Shown: positions 7,501-12,871, numbered from the stretch's first letter. The stretch is 12,871 nucleotides of DNA from Wenzhouxiangella sp. (GCA_007135355.1 SLJA01000169.1:1-12871); one strand, 5' to 3'. Program-made: numbers and translations. Notes: generated by a model not told the origin, from the sequence alone.

Positions 7501-7615
7501 CAGTGCGCCTCTGGAGTCCTGGGTCAAAGCCGCCGACGGCGCGATGTATACCGGCAAGCGCGGCGGCCGCAACAAAATCGTGGTCGCGGAGAACTCACCC
7601 CACGATGGCCTATAA
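4580..7615 (+). CDS. Membrane diguanylate cyclase with periplasmic beta-propeller and Y_Y_Y domain
   Basis: This protein makes the second messenger c-di-GMP from two GTP, probably under control of a periplasmic ligand. From GTG 4580 it has 1011 residues: a signal sequence (hydrophobic core about 15-29); a long propeller (about 50-665) with at least ten Reg_prop-like blades, each with a W-[IVL]-G/A-x-x-x-x-G-[LI] core (e.g. LWVGSWGNGL, VWIGAFDGLY, IWIGTNDGLF); a Y_Y_Y-type Ig-like domain (about 705-770); one TM helix (about 787-809); a short coiled coil; and a GGDEF domain (about 843-1000). The catalytic motif is intact (GGEEF, 921-925). An inhibitory I-site RxxD (RRAD, 912-915) stands exactly five residues before it, so product feedback is likely. 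No EAL domain. TTG 4553 in the same frame is an alternative start, but the promoter at 4516-4544 would begin transcription at about 4551. The ligand is unknown. Confidence 0.92.
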   Translation: MFILESFGPRTRAGFAYGVCLLLAAWTWAEPAVGSVQYQFERLADELGGRQSSIYDLFQDPDGLIWLAGDTDGLLRFDGNEFTSWNEGFAADLTRANVSTQVITPAGRLWVGSWGNGLQYWDRQQERYVAFLADADDPDALADNRVQRLMVDSGGRVWVGTAAGINLIDPDDPDRLRRFARDDPDHPLFGERIWGMVEHDDGFWLATTGGVYWLSPDLLHWRHYLLDLEAAEVFERGAEVRTIARVHGEIWAGSQLGVFRHDAAGDRFVQIGFDDGVARPMPRVNVILESAQGHVWIGAFDGLYLIDPTRRRFQRQGEAWNRIADVDIRSMLEDSEGNLWIGSRDQGLIHGWRTQKVFSPLVRQMPDNLAELGRRLTSAVLFDDRDRLWLSVPGGMLRRDAADQWRYWEFPSEIGVRRVEGLRQAPDGRIWIGTNDGLFSIGADDQLRAESRIYELLGVGTLPVNSLYVHDDGTLWVSLWQYGLVEWHPETEHTRVFLEQLRRLRGDLVYQLTRDDRGQIWAATRYSGLFRFNGDEFEAIELQIGHQLDAPTLYCVVPEQPDRLWLCTEDGLVRYDLARAEHQVFGSLQGLPVERITGFFLDPLGSAWALTAQGVARKLPDSERFVSYGLGDGLPGLGLQRNAVHSNADGLLVMGTSHGAVQVDPAAPPRGLNQPPTVLSRLWIDGMERTRTLDLATPALSLPHDFRDLMIQVAVLDFHDPGRNLVRYRLRGFEAEFSPLTRDRIIRYMNLPPGSYVLEVEGWSSRGVPGQRPLEIPIEIAAPWWHSPLAWVSALLLLAALIWATIALRERQLRVSNERLSALVEARTQELGEANRRLRASATEDFLTGLLNRRGFTERFNAVQQLAIRQQAPLALVLFDLDHFKRINDEYGHDAGDHVLSAVAQIVKQRLRRADLAARWGGEEFLLALPDTDVAGAVGLCETLRTRLAEHDIRHKDQPIQVSATFGVVVRHGVSAPLESWVKAADGAMYTGKRGGRNKIVVAENSPHDGL

Positions 7616-7616
7616 T
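7611..7616 (+). promoter_or_regulatory. Possible -10 box upstream of the serine hydrolase gene
   Basis: A perfect TATAAT overlaps the last codon and stop of the cyclase gene, 31 bases before the hydrolase ATG. No recognisable -35 or extended -10 is present, so it may be a chance match or need an activator. Confidence 0.25.
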
Positions 7617-7647
7617 CCACAGGCGCGTTTTGATCGAGGGGAATTGC

Positions 7648-8835
7648 ATGCCACGTCGTGTTCGTCCGATTCAAGGGCTTCTGGCTGCGGTGCTCGCCGC
7701 CGGCCTTTCGGTATTCGCCTACGGCGCCGACCCCCTATCCAGTCTGGACCAGAACTTTCGCGACACACTCAGTGAACACGGCGTGCCCGGCGGGGCCTAT
7801 GCCGTAGTACGCAACGGCCAGATCGAAAAAGTGGGCACCTTCGGCGTGCGTCGCGTCGGCAGCCGGGCGCCGGTCACGCCCAACACGGTGTTCCGCACCG
7901 CTTCAGTATCCAAGACTTTCGCCGCCCAGCTGACGGCCATGGTCGTCGCCGACGGTCAGCTGCGCTGGGATGATCCAGTGCTGCGCTTCGTGCCCGAGTT
8001 GCGCATGCAGGATCCCGCTCACGCACGCCAGCTGCAGTTGCACCACTTGCTCAGCCAGACCACTGGCGTGGTGCCCAATGCTTTCGACAACTTGTTGAAC
8101 GCCAACACCCCGCTGGAGCGCATCGTGCCGCACTTTGCCGGCGTACAGCCCTTGTGCGCGCCCGGCGCCTGCTACACCTACCAGAACGTGTTGTTTGCGC
8201 TGGTCGAACCAGCCATAGAGCAAAGCACCGGACGAAGCTTCGAAGAGCTGATGCGGGAACGCCTGCTCGAACCCCTGGGCATGCACCAGGCCTCGGTCGG
8301 CCGCGAGGCTTTTCTGGCCGAACTGGATCGCGCTACACCGCATGTGCGGCGCGCACAAGGTCGAGTGTGGACCCCGGTTGAGGTGACCGAGTCTTACTAC
8401 CTGGTGCCGGCCGCGGCCGGAGTGAATGCCAGCGTTCTGGACCTGGCCCAGTGGCTGATCGCGCAAAAAGGCTATCGGCCGGATGTCATTGACCCCGGCG
8501 TGATCCAGCCGCTGAAGGAAAAGCGCGTGCGCACCGTGCGCGAACTGCGCCGCGGCGCCTGGGGCGCCATCCTGGATGACGCCCATTACGGCCTGGGCTG
8601 GCGCATCTTCACCGTTGCCGACGAGCCGATCTTCATGCACAACGGCTGGGTGCGGGGCTTTGTCGCCCACATCAGTTATTCACGCGACCGGCGCGTCGGC
8701 CTGGTGGTCATGCTCAACGGCGAATCGCGCGCGCTGGGCGAGGTGAGCGCCGACTTCTGGCGTGAGCAGCTGGCCCAGCCCTACCCGCAGCTGGTGGTCG
8801 ATACCACCAGCGACGGGGTCAAGCTGAGCCGCTGA
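7648..8835 (+). CDS. Exported serine hydrolase, beta-lactamase/PF00144 (class C-like) family
   Basis: The 395-residue protein begins with a signal peptide (RR at 3-4, hydrophobic core about 9-24, cleavage near 26/27), so it acts in the periplasm or outside. The three active-site motifs of the serine beta-lactamase/DD-peptidase fold are present: SVSK (86-89, nucleophile S86 and K89), Y-Q-N (178-180) and H-N-G (331-333) in place of K-[ST]-G. H-x-G in the third motif is typical of carboxypeptidases and esterases of this family rather than of true AmpC enzymes. The substrate could be peptidoglycan peptide, a D-amino-acid peptide or an ester. C170 and C175 are close and could form a disulfide. GAGGGG stands about 7 bases before ATG 7648, which fixes the start. 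It lies 32 bases after the cyclase gene and converges on ectB with only 13 bases between the stops. Resistance to beta-lactams should not be assumed. Confidence 0.88.
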   Translation: MPRRVRPIQGLLAAVLAAGLSVFAYGADPLSSLDQNFRDTLSEHGVPGGAYAVVRNGQIEKVGTFGVRRVGSRAPVTPNTVFRTASVSKTFAAQLTAMVVADGQLRWDDPVLRFVPELRMQDPAHARQLQLHHLLSQTTGVVPNAFDNLLNANTPLERIVPHFAGVQPLCAPGACYTYQNVLFALVEPAIEQSTGRSFEELMRERLLEPLGMHQASVGREAFLAELDRATPHVRRAQGRVWTPVEVTESYYLVPAAAGVNASVLDLAQWLIAQKGYRPDVIDPGVIQPLKEKRVRTVRELRRGAWGAILDDAHYGLGWRIFTVADEPIFMHNGWVRGFVAHISYSRDRRVGLVVMLNGESRALGEVSADFWREQLAQPYPQLVVDTTSDGVKLSR

Positions 8836-8848
8836 CCGAAACGACGCT

Positions 8849-10129
8849 TCAGGCGACCCGGCGATTCGGTGCCGCGTCGTTGGCCACGGCGCTGACCACG
8901 GCTTCAATGATGCGCAAGCCTTCTTCCAGGTCGGCTTCCGGAATCATCAGCGGCGGCAGCAGCTTCAGCACCTGGTCGTCGACACCGGCGGTCTCAATGA
9001 TCAGACCCTGCTCAAAGGCCCGCTTTGAGCATTCCGCCGCCAACGCCGCATCGGCAAACTCGATGCCCTGGATCAGCCCGCGACCGCGTGCCTCGGCCTG
9101 CACCGGAATGCGGCGCACCAGGGCCTTCAGACGCTCGGATACTTTTGCGGCCTTGCGCTCGGTATCGCGCTCCAGCTGTTTGTCAGCCCAGAAATCCAGC
9201 GCCGCCGTGGCGGTGACGAAGGCCGGATTGTGGCCGCGGAAAGTGCCGTTGTGTTCACCCGGCTCCCACTGGTCCAGTTCCGGACGCATCAGGGTGACGG
9301 CCAGCGGCAAGCCGAAGCCGCTCAGGGACTTGGACAGGCAGACGATGTCCGGCTTGATGCCGGCCGGCTCGAAGCTGAAGAACGGACCGGTGCGGCCACA
9401 GCCAACCTGGATGTCATCGACGATCAGCAGCACGTCGTGACGCTTGAGTACGGCCGCCAGCTCCTTCAGCCACTCCATGCGGGCCACATTGACCCCGCCT
9501 TCGGCTTGCACGGTCTCGATGATGGCCGCGGCCGGCTTGTCCACACCCGAGCCCTCGTCGCCCAAAATGGCTTCGAGCAGGGCCAGGCTCTGATCCTTGC
9601 CTTCTTCCAGGTAGCTGTCGAACGGCATCATGCTGACATGCGACAGGGGCACGCCGGCGCCGGCACGCTTGAACGAGTTGCCGGTCACTGCCAGCGAGCC
9701 CAGGGTCATGCCGTGGAAGGCGTTGGTGAACGAAATCACCCGCTCGCGCCCGGTCACCTTGCGCGCCAGCTTCAGCGCCGCTTCGACCGCGTTGGTGCCG
9801 GTCGGCCCGGGGAACTGCACGCGATAGTCCAGCCCCCTGGGCTTGAGGATCACCTCGTCAAAACGCTCCAGAAAACGGACCTTGGCCGCGGTGGCCATGT
9901 CCAGGCTATGGACGATGCGATCCTCGGCCAGGTAATCCAGCAGGGCGCGCTTGAGATCCGGGTGGTTGTGCCCGTAATTCATCACGCCGGCGCCGGCGAA
10001 GAAATCAATGTATTCGCGTCCGTCTTCATCGGTCAGGCGCGCACCGCGAGCATGCGTGAACACGCAGGGGAAATTGCGCACGTAACCGCGCACTTCGGAT
10101 TCGAGTTTGTTGATGGTATCGATGCTCAT
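8849..10129 (-). CDS. ectB: Diaminobutyrate--2-oxoglutarate transaminase (ectoine pathway)
   Basis: EctB makes L-2,4-diaminobutyrate from aspartate semialdehyde using glutamate as amino donor, the first step specific to ectoine synthesis. The 426-residue product is full length and is a class III PLP aminotransferase. It has FFAGAGVMNYGHNHP (43-57), the phosphate-binding region FPGPTGTNAVEAALK (106-120), FHGMTLGSLAVTGN (138-151), the PLP-ring aspartate D238 in VDDIQVGCGRTG, the Schiff-base lysine K267 in SKSLSGFGLPLAV, and GTFRGHNPAFV near residue 300. These are typical of EctB rather than of other aminotransferases. It lies 34 bases downstream of ectA and is the last gene of the operon. A weak AAGG is 11 bases before the ATG. 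ectC, which normally follows, is absent: the gene ends 13 bases from the convergent hydrolase gene. Confidence 0.95.
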   Translation of the reverse strand: MSIDTINKLESEVRGYVRNFPCVFTHARGARLTDEDGREYIDFFAGAGVMNYGHNHPDLKRALLDYLAEDRIVHSLDMATAAKVRFLERFDEVILKPRGLDYRVQFPGPTGTNAVEAALKLARKVTGRERVISFTNAFHGMTLGSLAVTGNSFKRAGAGVPLSHVSMMPFDSYLEEGKDQSLALLEAILGDEGSGVDKPAAAIIETVQAEGGVNVARMEWLKELAAVLKRHDVLLIVDDIQVGCGRTGPFFSFEPAGIKPDIVCLSKSLSGFGLPLAVTLMRPELDQWEPGEHNGTFRGHNPAFVTATAALDFWADKQLERDTERKAAKVSERLKALVRRIPVQAEARGRGLIQGIEFADAALAAECSKRAFEQGLIIETAGVDDQVLKLLPPLMIPEADLEEGLRIIEAVVSAVANDAAPNRRVA

Positions 10130-10163
10130 AACAATGTCTGCCTTGTCGATTTGAATTCAGAAT

Positions 10164-10691
10164 TTAAGCGGCCCGCTGTTGCAAGGGCCCGATGCGAAAC
10201 AGGTTTTCTGCCGCGTGTGATTGCGGAAAGAGCTGCGCGCTCATGTATTCGGTTTCGCGACACTCAACGCCGCGATCGCGCGCCAGCGCGCGAAACAGGC
10301 GGCTCGATGCCGTGTTATCCGGCGTCACGCTGGCTTCCAGCCAGCTGACCTCGGCCGGCTGGCGCGCCAGCAACTCGTCGAGCAACCGGCGGGCCAGTCC
10401 CTGTCGACGCATCCACGGCGCCACACCCACCTGCCAGACGAACACGGCCTCCGGCCGCCGCGGCGGCCGGTGACCGACGATAAAGCCGGCCAACCGGCCA
10501 TCTTCGCTTTCGGCCACGACACCGGTATCGGCAAAGTCGGTGGCGAACAGCACATAGAAATAAGCACTGTTTAATTCCAGCCCGCCCATGTCACGGACCA
10601 GTTGCCACATGGCCGCACCGTCTTCCGGACGCGGCTTGCGGAACCGCACTGCGATCGGATCGGCGCTGGCGCGAGCGGCTTCAGGCGACAT
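10164..10691 (-). CDS. ectA: L-2,4-diaminobutyrate N-gamma-acetyltransferase
   Basis: EctA acetylates diaminobutyrate with acetyl-CoA to N-gamma-acetyl-diaminobutyrate, the direct precursor of ectoine. The product (175 residues from ATG 10691) is a single GNAT domain with EctA landmarks: FRKPRPEDGAAMWQLVRD (17-34), LELNSAYFYVLFATDFADT (38-56), the acetyl-CoA-binding segment VFVWQVGVAP plus RRQGLA (95-100), and the C-terminal LFRIGPL (164-170). I chose ATG 10691 because GAGGT lies 5 bases before it. An in-frame ATG at 10724 would add 11 residues with no clear ribosome site. The start overlaps the aspartokinase stop by 11 bases, so the two are translationally coupled. Without ectC nearby, the product of EctA may be the end product of this operon. 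Confidence 0.94.
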   Translation of the reverse strand: MSPEAARASADPIAVRFRKPRPEDGAAMWQLVRDMGGLELNSAYFYVLFATDFADTGVVAESEDGRLAGFIVGHRPPRRPEAVFVWQVGVAPWMRRQGLARRLLDELLARQPAEVSWLEASVTPDNTASSRLFRALARDRGVECRETEYMSAQLFPQSHAAENLFRIGPLQQRAA

Positions 10692-11880
10692 GGGCCACCT
10701 CGGTATCGGTAATGCTGAAGCCATCGTGCAACGCCTGGGCTGCCGTCTTTACCTGCTCAGCGTTGACCAGGCAGACCACCGCATGCGTTTGCCGAAACGC
10801 GGCCACCACATTGATGCCGTCCGCTTCGAGCCGGCCACGGGCAAAATCCAGAACGTCTGCATCATTTCCGGCCTCATGACCCACCGCCGAGACCGCACCC
10901 AGCGGATGCTCGATGAGCACTTGGTCGCCAAAACGCTTCTTCAGTGAACGTGCCAAGCCGTCAATGTCGGCCAGCTGTTCAACCGGCAGCAGGAAACGCG
11001 GCGTTTCCGCCTCGCGCAGCTCAGGCACAAAAGTCTCATATTCATCCAGCGCGGCGGCCACCCCGGCCATGTCGGTCTGAGGATCGGCTTGCACGCTGAA
11101 CAGGCGGCGATGGGCGGCTACGCCGACAATCCGACTGCGCCCGGCGCAGGGCTCACGCCGCACCACGGTCTGACCGCCTTCGCCATGCGCGCTCCGGGCA
11201 TGAATGGTCACACCATGGCGGATCGCGTAATCAATAGCGCGCTCATTGAGAACGCCCGCGCCGTGATGGGCCAGGGTTTTCATTTCAGCCAGGCTGAGCA
11301 GATTCAGGCGCGCCGCATCCGGCACCAGACGCGGATCGGCCGTGTAGACACCGTCGACATCGGAGTAGATTTCGCAGCGCCGCGCCTTGATCGCCGCGGC
11401 GATCGCCACCGCCGTGGTGTCGGAGCCACCGCGGCCCAGGGTGGTGATATCGCCGCTCGGGCTGGCACCCTGAAAGCCGGCCACCACCACGACTTTGCCG
11501 GCATCCAGCGCGGCCAGAATACGAGCCGGCTCCACCGAGCGAATGCGCGCATTCAGATGCGCATCGCAGGTCCGCACGCCGGCCTGAGGGCCGGTCATGG
11601 CACAGGCCTCGATGCCGAGGTCCTGCAGCGCCAGCGTCAGCAAGGACGCCGAAGTCTGCTCGCCGGCAGCGAGCAACATATCGAGTTCCCGATGACCGGG
11701 ATTGGCGTTGAGGCGACCGGCGGTGGCCAGCAACTGGCTGGTGGTGTCACCGCGAGCCGAGACGACCACTACCATGCGGTCACCCTGCTCACGCGCTCGG
11801 GCAACCCGCCCGGCCACCGCGCGCAGTTGCGAATCCTCGGCCAGCGACGACCCGCCATATTTCTGGACAATCGTATCCAT
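10681..11880 (-). CDS. ask: Aspartate kinase dedicated to the ect operon, LysC-like with diverged ACT region
   Basis: Aspartokinase phosphorylates aspartate, feeding aspartate semialdehyde to EctB. The 399-residue product from ATG 11880 has the amino-acid kinase domain with KYGGSS (7-12), ELDMLLAAGEQTSASLL (65-81), TTLGRGGSDTT (146-156) and SDVDGVYTADPR (173-184), all intact. The C-terminal part (about 250-399) corresponds to the paired ACT domains but is poorly conserved. Where LysC proteins usually have an effector-site sequence like ISTSEI, this one reads AAFRQT (360-365), suggesting weak or lost lysine/threonine feedback. At about 400 residues it is LysC-sized, shorter than the Ask_Ect isoform known from Pseudomonas stutzeri. 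The gene stands before ectA, not after ectC as is usual. The N-terminal 27 codons of the longer open frame (from 11961) are not family-like, so I used 11880; its ribosome site (AAGAA) is weak. Confidence 0.92.
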   Translation of the reverse strand: MDTIVQKYGGSSLAEDSQLRAVAGRVARAREQGDRMVVVVSARGDTTSQLLATAGRLNANPGHRELDMLLAAGEQTSASLLTLALQDLGIEACAMTGPQAGVRTCDAHLNARIRSVEPARILAALDAGKVVVVAGFQGASPSGDITTLGRGGSDTTAVAIAAAIKARRCEIYSDVDGVYTADPRLVPDAARLNLLSLAEMKTLAHHGAGVLNERAIDYAIRHGVTIHARSAHGEGGQTVVRREPCAGRSRIVGVAAHRRLFSVQADPQTDMAGVAAALDEYETFVPELREAETPRFLLPVEQLADIDGLARSLKKRFGDQVLIEHPLGAVSAVGHEAGNDADVLDFARGRLEADGINVVAAFRQTHAVVCLVNAEQVKTAAQALHDGFSITDTEVAHVA

Positions 11881-11885
11881 GAGTT

Positions 11886-11934
11886 CTTTTTTGCTGTGAG
11901 TTTGGGTTTGGATCGAACCGCACGGCTTTTTTGC
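11886..11934. repeat. Pair of 9-bp direct repeats upstream of the aspartokinase start
   Basis: CTTTTTTGC occurs at 11886-11894 and again at 11926-11934, exactly 40 bases apart (about four helical turns), in the 85-base gap between the MarR gene and ask. On the coding strand it reads GCAAAAAAG. The phasing could mark a protein-binding pair or bent A-tracts, but a chance repeat of short T-runs is also possible. No clear promoter was found in this gap. Confidence 0.35.
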
Positions 11935-11965
11935 AGGCCGCGCTGACTGCTGATGGAACAAGGCG

Positions 11966-12526
11966 TTAGTGCGCCGCCTTTTCTTCTAGTGGTACCGCGG
12001 CGGGCAGCAAGGCTTCACCGCTGGCGTTGTTGGCGTTCATGCGACCGACCAGCAGCGCCAGGCTTGCACCCAGCGCGTCGACCTCGGCGGCGCTCATTTT
12101 CGCCAACGCATTCAGCAAGGCTCCCTCGGCCGGCCCCGGCGCATCGACCAGCAATTCTTCGCCGGCTTCGGTGGCAAAAAGTTGCACCACGCGCTGATCC
12201 GGGCCGCAGCGGTCGCGCCGAATCAGACCCTTGGCCTGGATCTTGTCGAGTAAATTGCTGGCCGTTGCCGGCTGGATCGACAACCGTTCGGAAATGTCCT
12301 TGACGCGCAAGCCCGGCTCGGCGTGAATCTCCCATAACGCCCATAACTGGGCGGCACTGACACCGCACTGGCGCTCTACCCAGGACGAGTGCGCCTGGAT
12401 TGCCCGAATGACCGTGCGGAAATGCTGAATGACACCCATCTCCTGCTCGCGCCGGGCTTTCGAGCGCCGGCGCCGGTCGGGCTTGCGCCGCGCGCTGATT
12501 GTTGCGTTTTTCATACCTTGAGCCAT
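11966..12526 (-). CDS. ectR: MarR-family transcriptional regulator, EctR-like
   Basis: The 186-residue product is a winged-helix regulator of the MarR family, probably the repressor of the ect genes. A very basic N-terminal tail (about 12-28, rich in Arg/Lys) precedes the fold. The helix-turn-helix is at about 71-100 (LRVKDISERLSIQPATASN followed by LLDKIQAKGLI), and the wing at about 103-118 carries the family pattern DRCGPDQRVVQLFAT followed by EAG. MarR-type EctR1 regulates ectABC-ask in methylotrophs, and the position as first gene ahead of ask-ectA-ectB fits that role. ATG 12526 is used here. ATG 12514 or ATG 12439 are possible, because a promoter with -10 at 12538-12543 would leave only about 5 leader bases before 12526. 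Two tandem palindromes cover that promoter, so autorepression is likely. What signal it senses is unknown. Confidence 0.87.
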   Translation of the reverse strand: MAQGMKNATISARRKPDRRRRSKARREQEMGVIQHFRTVIRAIQAHSSWVERQCGVSAAQLWALWEIHAEPGLRVKDISERLSIQPATASNLLDKIQAKGLIRRDRCGPDQRVVQLFATEAGEELLVDAPGPAEGALLNALAKMSAAEVDALGASLALLVGRMNANNASGEALLPAAVPLEEKAAH

Positions 12527-12537
12527 ATGTGCGACTA

Positions 12538-12566
12538 ATTATATGCCAAAAAACTATTTGGTGCAA
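12538..12566 (-). promoter_or_regulatory. Promoter of the ectR-ask-ectA-ectB operon
   Basis: On the minus strand a perfect TATAAT (12543 down to 12538) is preceded, after a 17-base spacer, by TTGCAC (12566 down to 12561; only 3 of 6 to TTGACA). Transcription would start near 12531, almost at the regulator's first ATG. The segment is strikingly AT-rich against the GC-rich surroundings. The palindromic repeats listed separately lie across the spacer and the -35. Confidence 0.6.
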
Positions 12567-12576
12567 AACTATTTGC
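12546..12576. promoter_or_regulatory. Tandem palindromic operator, probably for the MarR regulator
   Basis: Two inverted repeats stand side by side: CCAAA-AAACTA-TTTGG (12546-12561) and GCAAA-ACTA-TTTGC (12563-12576). Both contain the 11-base direct repeat AAAACTATTTG (12550-12560 and 12565-12575), 15 bases apart. They cover the spacer and -35 of the ectR promoter, so bound protein would block RNA polymerase. MarR proteins bind such AT-rich palindromes as dimers. Assignment to the neighbouring MarR gene is inferred from position. Confidence 0.65.
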
Positions 12577-12603
12577 TGGAAAGCCAATGAATCCGCTGAC
12601 CCA

Positions 12604-12619
12604 CGCGGCCAATGCCGCG
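12604..12619. repeat. Short perfect inverted repeat in the divergent promoter region
   Basis: CGCGGC and GCCGCG form a 6-bp GC-only stem around the loop CAAT, two bases before the -35 of the rightward promoter. It could be an operator or a chance hairpin. There is no T-run, so it is not a terminator. Confidence 0.3.
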
Positions 12620-12621
12620 GC

Positions 12622-12651
12622 TTGACGCCCGCCGAATGATCCAGCTATAAA
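12622..12651 (+). promoter_or_regulatory. Sigma-70 promoter for the rightward lysine-rich gene
   Basis: TTGACG (12622-12627, 5 of 6) and TATAAA (12646-12651, 5 of 6) are separated by 18 bases. Transcription would start near 12658 and give a leader of about 30 bases with AGGAGG in front of ATG 12688. It is divergent from the ectR promoter. Confidence 0.65.
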
Positions 12652-12687
12652 GCGCGTTCAGGCTGATCTATGGCACAGGAGGCAACA

Positions 12688-12871
12688 ATGACCGAGAAAG
12701 ACGCAGACAGCAGCACCCGACCAGAGAGCGGGCCAGCTCAGAGCGAAGCCAGCAGCACCGACGCAGCCGAGCGCCGGGCCGCCCTCATCGCCAAGAAAAA
12801 AGCCCGCAAGAAATCGGCCCGAAAAAAGGTGGCGGCAAAGACCGCGGAGACGAAAAAGCCCGCGGAGCAAA
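12688..12871 (+). CDS. Lysine/alanine-rich protein, N-terminal part only (runs off the window)
   Basis: The frame from ATG 12688 is open to the window end (61 codons). The start is well supported by AGGAGG about 5 bases upstream and by a good promoter. The first 30 residues are acidic and polar (Ser, Asp, Glu, Ala rich). From about residue 29 the protein becomes strongly basic, with runs such as AKKKARKKSARKK. There are 11 lysines in 61 residues and no Phe, Trp, Tyr, Cys or His, so this region is probably disordered. Such tails occur in histone H1-like DNA-binding proteins and as extensions of other proteins. I do not recognise the family from this fragment, and the function is unknown. It is divergent from the ectR operon. 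Confidence 0.7.
   Translation, partial: MTEKDADSSTRPESGPAQSEASSTDAAERRAALIAKKKARKKSARKKVAAKTAETKKPAEQ

Noticed and set aside
7648..8835. Antibiotic-resistance class C beta-lactamase
   Set aside because: The third motif is HNG, not KTG or KSG; the broader serine hydrolase/DD-peptidase-like group fits better and resistance is not supported.
8840..8881. AACGACGC / GCGTCGTT inverted repeat as a bidirectional terminator between the hydrolase gene and ectB
   Set aside because: The arms are 26 bases apart, mostly inside the ectB coding end, and no T-run follows on either strand.
9230..10348. Long open frame of about 370 codons on the plus strand opposite ectB and ectA
   Set aside because: It crosses the gap between two well-identified minus-strand genes, has no family motifs, and has the composition of an antisense shadow.
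10692..10724. Earlier ATG for ectA at 10724
   Set aside because: It adds 11 non-family residues, deepens the overlap with ask to 44 bases and lacks a ribosome site, while 10691 has GAGGT at good spacing.
11917..11934. CCG-CA-CGG followed by a T-run as a rho-independent terminator on the plus strand
   Set aside because: The stem is only three pairs, and no plus-strand gene ends before it; it lies inside a minus-strand operon.

Overview
The window looks like the chromosome of a GC-rich gammaproteobacterium, probably a halophile or at least salt-tolerant. The NDH-2 gene product closely resembles the Escherichia coli enzyme, gene packing is tight, and the right-hand third carries ectoine-pathway genes, which points to a saline habitat. 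The genus cannot be fixed from the sequence alone. I see no rRNA, tRNA, CRISPR array, insertion sequence or phage gene, and no gene-free stretch longer than about 160 bases.

Left part (1-4508), respiration and isoprenoid precursor. The window opens inside a fumarate reductase/succinate dehydrogenase flavoprotein gene (frdA, 3' end only). Its stop overlaps the start of the iron-sulfur subunit gene (frdB) as ATGA. FrdB resembles the Wolinella/Campylobacter di-heme quinol:fumarate reductase more than the E. coli enzyme. Next comes an HMG-CoA synthase gene (mvaS-like) in the same direction. A lone tatA gene faces it from the other strand. tatA is divergent from ndh (NDH-2), and the roughly 100 bp between them hold a perfect FNR/Anr-type box and a long dyad.

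Middle (4516-8835), signalling and an exported hydrolase. A good promoter precedes a ~1011-residue membrane protein with a periplasmic beta-propeller, a Y_Y_Y domain, one TM helix and an intact GGEEF diguanylate cyclase. It is followed by an exported serine hydrolase of the beta-lactamase/PF00144 family.

Right part (8849-12526, minus strand), osmoprotection. The order in the direction of transcription is a MarR-type regulator (ectR-like), a dedicated aspartokinase, ectA and ectB. The usual last gene, ectC (ectoine synthase), is missing: ectB ends 13 bp from the convergent hydrolase gene. The regulator's promoter (TATAAT, 17-bp spacer) is overlaid by two tandem AAATAGTTTT-type palindromes, a likely autoregulatory operator. 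At the far right, a divergent promoter leads into the start of a lysine/alanine-rich protein that runs off the window.

Reading of the whole: electron input (NDH-2), fumarate as acceptor and an FNR box suggest a switch between oxic and anoxic respiration. The ect genes form a separate osmotic-stress unit. No obviously new multi-gene system is visible. The most unusual points are the ectC-less ect operon with its operator, and the fumarate reductase/HMG-CoA synthase/orphan tatA neighbourhood.
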